Assembly: GCA_013151915.1 (NCBI GenBank)
Contig: JAADHJ010000009.1
Location: 1-64,000 of the forward strand
From: Deltaproteobacteria bacterium
GTDB lineage: Bacteria; BMS3Abin14
Reading direction: 5' to 3'
DNA: 64,000 bases
Shown here piece by piece: positions 60,411 through 64,000 of this stretch. Made by a program: the position numbers and the translations under genes. The notes below the pieces were generated by a model. The model was given only the letters and a program-made list of their open reading frames with translations, was not told the DNA's origin and ran no database searches. How positions within the stretch are numbered: the stretch's first letter is position 1; each line of letters starts with the position of its first letter.

Positions 60411-61916
60411 ATGGGATTAGAAATCGTTATCAACTCCAACGAGTTTGAGACAAGGGTCGCCATCCTGGAGAATCGGCATGTCCAGGAGATCTTTTTGGAC
60501 AGAGCCAAAGACAGGGGTATCAGCGGCAACATCTACAAGGGAAAGGTGATCCGTGTCTTGCCTGGAATGCAGGCGGCCTTTGTTGAAATCGGCCATGAGC
60601 GGGCGGCCTTCCTGCATGCTTCCGATATTGTCCTCGACATGAGCGAATATTCCGAAATGGTAGGGGAAGAGGATCTTGATGGTCCCGATGGTGTCCGGGT
60701 GATTACCGCCTCCGGGCACGCCATTGAGGACCTTCTCAAGGAGGGGCAGGGTATCCTTGTCCAGGTGACCAAGGAACCTATCGGAACCAAGGGCGCCCGC
60801 GTTACCGCCTATATCACATTACCCGGCCGGCTTCTGGTTCTGATGCCGACCTTGTCCAAGATAGGTGTATCACGACGCATACGGGATCCCGAGGAGCGCA
60901 CCCGTCTTCGCGAGATTGTCACAATCCTTCAGCCCAAGGGGGTGGGGTTTATCGTCCGAACCGCCGCAGAGGGCGCATCCGAGGTTGAAATCAAGAAGGA
61001 TATGGATTTCCTCGTCCGCCTTTGGGACACCATCAGGAAAAAGAAGGGAAGGTCAAGAGCGCCCAGCCTGCTTTACGCCGACCTGGATCTTTCATTCCGG
61101 GTCCTCCGTGATATCTATGGATTCGAGATCGCCGCCGTATATGTTGATTCCAAGGATGAATACAAAAAAATCCTGGATTTTACCAAGAAGTTCATGCCGA
61201 ATTTAAAATCGACCGTCCAGCTCTTCGAGGGGAATGAGCCCATTTTCGAGTACTTCGGCGTTGAAATGGAGATCAACAGGGCTCTTGGAAAGAAGATCTG
61301 GTTGAAATCCGGAGGGTATATCATCATTGATCAGACCGAGGCTCTGACCGCCATTGACGTGAACACCGGCCGCTTCGTGGGGAAGAGAAATCTCGAAGAG
61401 ACTATCGTCAAGACCAATATGGAGGCCCTTTATGAGATCGTATACCAGCTTCGGCTGCGCAACATAGGCGGTTTGATCATCATCGATTTCATCGATATGG
61501 AAAAGTACTTCAATCGCAAGAAAGTCTTCACGGCTATGGAGGAATCCCTGAAGAAGGACAGGAACAAGACCACCATCCTTCAGATCTCTGAACTGGGCCT
61601 GGTTGAGATGACCAGAAAAAGAACCAGGGATAATCTATCATCTATTTTGTCCGAGCCGTGTCCATACTGCGAGGGAAAAGGGACCGTTAAGTCCCTGCGA
61701 ACCATTGTATATGAGATTTTCCGCCAGGTTCACCGGGAGGCCGCAGTCCTCGAAGGTAAAAGGATCATCATCGTGGTTCATCCCAAAGTCGCGGACCTGC
61801 TGTATGGAGAGGAGGGAGAATTTCTCGAAGGACTGGAGAAGCAGATAAAGAAAAAGATCGTGGTCAAGACGGACTATAACGTGCACCAGGAACAGTATCA
61901 GATCATGGGACTGTAG
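60411..61916 (+). CDS. rng: Ribonuclease G
   Basis: Endoribonuclease of the RNase E/G family, processing 16S rRNA 5' ends and mRNA. S1 domain with GNIYKGKVIRVLPGMQAAFV (about 38-57), 5'-sensor/RNase H region, catalytic Asp residues in TAIDVNTGRFVG and IIIDFIDM, and the zinc-link CPYCEGKG. It ends YQIMGL without the long RNase E scaffold tail, so it is the 501-residue G type. ATG after a weak ribosome site (GAGGGCTTCGTC). First of the rng-rplU-rpmA-obgE-proB group. Confidence 0.95.
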   Translation: MGLEIVINSNEFETRVAILENRHVQEIFLDRAKDRGISGNIYKGKVIRVLPGMQAAFVEIGHERAAFLHASDIVLDMSEYSEMVGEEDLDGPDGVRVITASGHAIEDLLKEGQGILVQVTKEPIGTKGARVTAYITLPGRLLVLMPTLSKIGVSRRIRDPEERTRLREIVTILQPKGVGFIVRTAAEGASEVEIKKDMDFLVRLWDTIRKKKGRSRAPSLLYADLDLSFRVLRDIYGFEIAAVYVDSKDEYKKILDFTKKFMPNLKSTVQLFEGNEPIFEYFGVEMEINRALGKKIWLKSGGYIIIDQTEALTAIDVNTGRFVGKRNLEETIVKTNMEALYEIVYQLRLRNIGGLIIIDFIDMEKYFNRKKVFTAMEESLKKDRNKTTILQISELGLVEMTRKRTRDNLSSILSEPCPYCEGKGTVKSLRTIVYEIFRQVHREAAVLEGKRIIIVVHPKVADLLYGEEGEFLEGLEKQIKKKIVVKTDYNVHQEQYQIMGL

Positions 61917-61939
61917 CATGATCCGGCATTAGACGCGGA

Positions 61940-61983
61940 ATGTTGAACCGGCAGACCCGGAATCTGGAACGTGGAACCTGGAG
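61940..61983. repeat. Short-period GAACCGGCA/GGAACGTGGAAC tract
   Basis: GTTGAACCGGCAGACCCGGA then ATCTGGAACGTGGAACCTGG: loose units of the GTTCAAC/GGAAC family, in the rng-rplU gap (61917-62151). Between it and the MITE remnant TTGACA occurs at 62000, but no good -10. Confidence 0.45.
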
Positions 61984-62096
61984 TGGCCCTTCCGCTTGTT
62001 GACAAGAGAGGCCGGTTTTGATAACAAATCCTGTTCCTGCATCGTGTTTTACGTGCTGTCGTAATCCTGCGGGCGTAAGGCCGTAGTATTCAATTA

Positions 62097-62135
62097 AGTA
62101 AAAAGCCATGGGTGGATTTTTACGACCTTGTCAAA
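62097..62135 (+). mobile_element. MITE-like element, copy G (one end only)
   Basis: AAGTAAAAAGCCATGGGTGG then ATTTTTACGACCTTGTCAA corresponds to the right end of copy B. The rest is missing. It ends 17 nt before the rplU start. Confidence 0.65.
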
Positions 62136-62151
62136 GTGGAGGCTGGAAGTT

Positions 62152-62463
62152 ATGTATGCCGTTATCGAAACGGGCGGTAAACAGTATCGCGTCAACGAGG
62201 GTGATGTCGTCCGGATAGAGAAACTTGCCGCCGATGTCGGATCCGAGGTATCGTTTGACAGAATTCTTATGGTTGGTGAGGGAAGCGATCTTAAGGTTGG
62301 TACACCCCTCGTGGATGGAGCGAAGGTCAGGGCCAAAATTGTTGAGCAGGATCGCCACAGGAAGATCATCGTTTTTAAAATGAAGCGGCGCAAAAACTAT
62401 CGTCGTAAGCAGGGCCACAGACAGGATTACACCGGCGTCCGCATTGAGAAAATCGAAATTTGA
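62152..62463 (+). CDS. rplU: 50S ribosomal protein L21
   Basis: 103 residues beginning [20 protein letters not shown], with [20 protein letters not shown] and the terminal VRIEKIEI typical of L21. GGAGG lies upstream of the ATG. Its TGA stop is the first codon of MITE copy H. Confidence 0.96.
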   Translation: MYAVIETGGKQYRVNEGDVVRIEKLAADVGSEVSFDRILMVGEGSDLKVGTPLVDGAKVRAKIVEQDRHRKIIVFKMKRRKNYRRKQGHRQDYTGVRIEKIEI

Positions 62464-62507
62464 TGACTTCGTAAAAAGTCACGAATGGACTTTTTATGGC
62501 CCTATCG
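62461..62507 (+). mobile_element. MITE-like element, copy H between rplU and rpmA
   Basis: Both termini with the centre deleted: TGATGACTTCGTAAAAAGTC at the left and GACTTTTTATGGCCCTATC at the right, 47 bp in all. The rplU stop codon is its first TGA. It can form GACTTCGTAAAAAGTC as a hairpin. It sits inside a ribosomal-protein operon. Confidence 0.7.
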
Positions 62508-62535
62508 AACGGGCAGTAGGAAAAGAGGTTAGGGT

Positions 62536-62793
62536 ATGGCTCACAAGAAAGCGGGTGGAAGTTCCAATAACGGAAGGGACAGCAGGTCCCAGCGCAGAGG
62601 TGTGAAACGCTTCGCCGGTGAAATGGTTCGTGCCGGCAACATCCTGGTCCGACAGTGTGGAACGAAATTCCATCCAGGCGTCAATGTGGGGCTCGGAAAA
62701 GACTACACCCTGTTTGCGAAGGTCGACGGTATAGTCAAGTTCGAGCGCAAGGACAAATCCCGCAAGCAGGTCAGCGTCTATACTGCTGAATAA
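62536..62793 (+). CDS. rpmA: 50S ribosomal protein L27
   Basis: 85 residues: [40 protein letters not shown] and [20 protein letters not shown], ending SVYTAE. No N-terminal cleavage extension of the Firmicutes type is present. GAGGTTAGG precedes the ATG. Normal partner of rplU. Confidence 0.97.
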   Translation: MAHKKAGGSSNNGRDSRSQRRGVKRFAGEMVRAGNILVRQCGTKFHPGVNVGLGKDYTLFAKVDGIVKFERKDKSRKQVSVYTAE

Positions 62794-62817
62794 TCCAGAA
62801 ATATCCTCCCCTGTGCG

Positions 62818-63825
62818 ATGAGATTCATCGATCGCGTAAAGATACGTGTGGAGTCCGGGGCTGGAGGAAACGGTTGCGTCAGCTTTAGACGGGAGAAGTA
62901 TGTTCCCCGCGGAGGTCCCAATGGTGGTGATGGGGGCCGAGGCGGGGATGTTGTTTTCCGCGTCGATTCTCACCTTTCAACCCTCATCGATTACCGTTAT
63001 AAAAGAGAATATAACGCCCCCAACGGGGGGCACGGTATGGGATCCCGGATGACGGGAAAGGATGGCAAGACTCTTGTCCTGGATCTCCCGCCGGGAACAC
63101 TGGTGACCGATGCCATAACCGGCCAAATGGTGGTGGACCTGACGGAAGGGGAGTATACTGTCGCCAGAGGCGGCAGGGGAGGCAGGGGAAACGCCCGGTT
63201 TGCCACACCGACGACGAGAGCCCCCAGGTTTGCGGAGGAGGGGAGGCCCGGTCAGGTCAGAGACCTCGTACTCGAGTTGAAGCTCATCGCTGATGTGGGG
63301 ATTGTCGGCCTTCCGAATGCGGGGAAATCCACCCTTATTTCCACAATTTCCGCGGCCAGACCCAAGGTCGCTGATTATCCATTCACCACACTTGTTCCGA
63401 ACCTTGGCGTTGTAAGGATGGAGGACCACAGGGGGTTCGTTGTGGCGGACGTCCCGGGTCTTATTGAGGGGGCTCATGAAGGCATCGGACTGGGGCACCG
63501 GTTTCTAAGACATGTGGAAAGGACATCGGTGCTTCTCCACCTGATAGGAATGGCCCACACCGATGGAGACCCGGTGGAGGCGTACCGGACTGTTCGACGG
63601 GAACTTGAGGCCTATGGGGAGGAATTGGGACGAAAAAGCTTTATTGTGGCATTCGCCAAGGTGGATCTCCTTGATGACATGTCCAGGCAGGAGACCGCCA
63701 GGAAATTTTCTGAGGAAACAGGTTTGAAAGTCCACATGGTGTCTGCCGCCACGGGGGAGGGGTTGAAACCGCTTCTGGGCGAGCTCGTGGAATTTGCAGA
63801 AAAGGCCAGGGAGAAGCAGGTTTAA
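62818..63825 (+). CDS. obgE: GTPase ObgE/CgtA, ribosome-assembly factor
   Basis: 335 residues. N-terminal glycine-rich Obg domain ([32 protein letters not shown]), then the GTPase: [12 protein letters not shown] (G1), [12 protein letters not shown] (G2), [14 protein letters not shown] (G3), AFAKVDLL (G4) and SAATGEGL (G5). It ends soon after the G domain, without the long C-terminal tail. It overlaps proB by one base (TAATG). Confidence 0.96.
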   Translation: MRFIDRVKIRVESGAGGNGCVSFRREKYVPRGGPNGGDGGRGGDVVFRVDSHLSTLIDYRYKREYNAPNGGHGMGSRMTGKDGKTLVLDLPPGTLVTDAITGQMVVDLTEGEYTVARGGRGGRGNARFATPTTRAPRFAEEGRPGQVRDLVLELKLIADVGIVGLPNAGKSTLISTISAARPKVADYPFTTLVPNLGVVRMEDHRGFVVADVPGLIEGAHEGIGLGHRFLRHVERTSVLLHLIGMAHTDGDPVEAYRTVRRELEAYGEELGRKSFIVAFAKVDLLDDMSRQETARKFSEETGLKVHMVSAATGEGLKPLLGELVEFAEKAREKQV

Positions 63826-64000
63826 TGAACTCGCAGAGAGAAAATATTCTCCGGGATCGCCGAAGGATTGTTGTCAAGCTTGGCAGCATGGTTCTGGCCG
63901 GTCCCGGCGGTGGGGTGGATCAACGGCTCATCGGCTCTCTGGCCGATGAAATCACTGATCTGGCAGCAAAGAAGTATCGTTTTATCATCGTCAGTTCCGG
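63825..64000 (+). CDS. proB: Glutamate 5-kinase, N-terminal part (runs off the window)
   Basis: 58 residues are visible: [20 protein letters not shown], then SMVLAGPGGGVDQRLIGSLA and IIVSS. The RIVVKLGS motif is the amino-acid-kinase nucleotide loop of ProB, first enzyme of proline synthesis. The start overlaps the obgE stop (TAATG), and the obgE-proB order is common. Confidence 0.9.
   Translation, partial: MNSQRENILRDRRRIVVKLGSMVLAGPGGGVDQRLIGSLADEITDLAAKKYRFIIVSS

Noticed and set aside
62000-62030. Promoter for rplU at TTGACA near 62000
   Set aside because: No acceptable -10 box at 15-19 nt; transcription may come from rng.

Overview
The window reads as a chromosomal segment of a Gram-negative bacterium, most likely in or near the Desulfobacterota (the former Deltaproteobacteria). 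This is inferred from gene content: a metY-metX-metW operon; a fused radical-SAM/DUF2344 protein followed by rng-rplU-rpmA-obgE-proB; LolA/LolD/FtsX-type envelope transport genes; an FmdB zinc ribbon; and a SAM-I riboswitch. Most of the segment is GC-rich, but about 28.9-32.4 kb is visibly AT-rich and looks imported. No rRNA, CRISPR array, intact transposase or prophage is visible.

Layout. 0-8 kb: the tail of a Kelch-repeat gene, then a minus-strand operon for a UvrD/PcrA helicase, a ClC chloride transporter, GlmS and GlmU. 8-14 kb: metYXW behind a structured leader, then a minus-strand two-gene signalling pair. 14-17.4 kb: an iron(II) module (SmtB/ArsR-like regulator, FeoB, DtxR-FeoA fusion). 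17.6-21.9 kb: housekeeping genes (ARMT1-like phosphatase, TrmH, zinc ribbon, PanE, cyclophilin, RlpA). 21.9-27.6 kb: CysK, MobA, a protoglobin-PsiE fusion, then a SAM-I riboswitch driving an orphan LeuA regulatory-domain protein, followed by DHH and GyrI-like genes. 28.07-28.57 kb: tRNA-His, tRNA-Arg, tRNA-Lys. 29-32.3 kb: the AT-rich island with an ABC-2 exporter and a thrombospondin-type-3 secreted protein. 32.4-33.3 kb: a Doc toxin-antitoxin pair behind four palindromes spaced exactly 29 bp apart. 33.5-38 kb: M28 peptidase, GHKL ATPase, arsR/arsC remnants and an acetamidase. 38.4-42.4 kb: a probable di-myo-inositol-phosphate osmolyte operon (HTH regulator, inositol-phosphate synthase, IPCT/DIPPS, HD hydrolase) followed by a small MscS channel. 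42.4-54 kb: aldo/keto reductase, YkgJ-type Cys-cluster protein, a LolA-FtsX-FtsX-LolD-barrel export operon, an acetate transporter, an SsuBC-like ABC pair and a PEGA-domain protein kinase. 54-64 kb: PHP phosphatase, FmdB, potassium channel, TIM-barrel protein, radical SAM, RNase G, L21, L27, ObgE and the start of ProB.

The main undescribed features I see are these. (1) A MITE-like family of about 157 bp with imperfect terminal inverted repeats. At least eight full or internally deleted copies lie in this window, always between genes; one supplies part of an annotated N-terminus and another begins at the rplU stop codon. (2) The inositol operon, in which an HD-domain protein is a good candidate for the phosphatase that completes di-inositol phosphate synthesis, and which has a strong promoter followed by three head-to-tail 10-bp repeats. 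(3) A SAM riboswitch in front of a stand-alone LeuA regulatory domain. (4) The 29-bp phased palindrome array at the Doc module. (5) Three tandem hairpins in the rng leader.

Two further families of short-period repeats (about 7 bp, built on GTCCAGA and on GTTCAAC) and a GC-rich dispersed repeat are scattered between genes. All functional calls rest on motifs recognised by eye; no database search was run.
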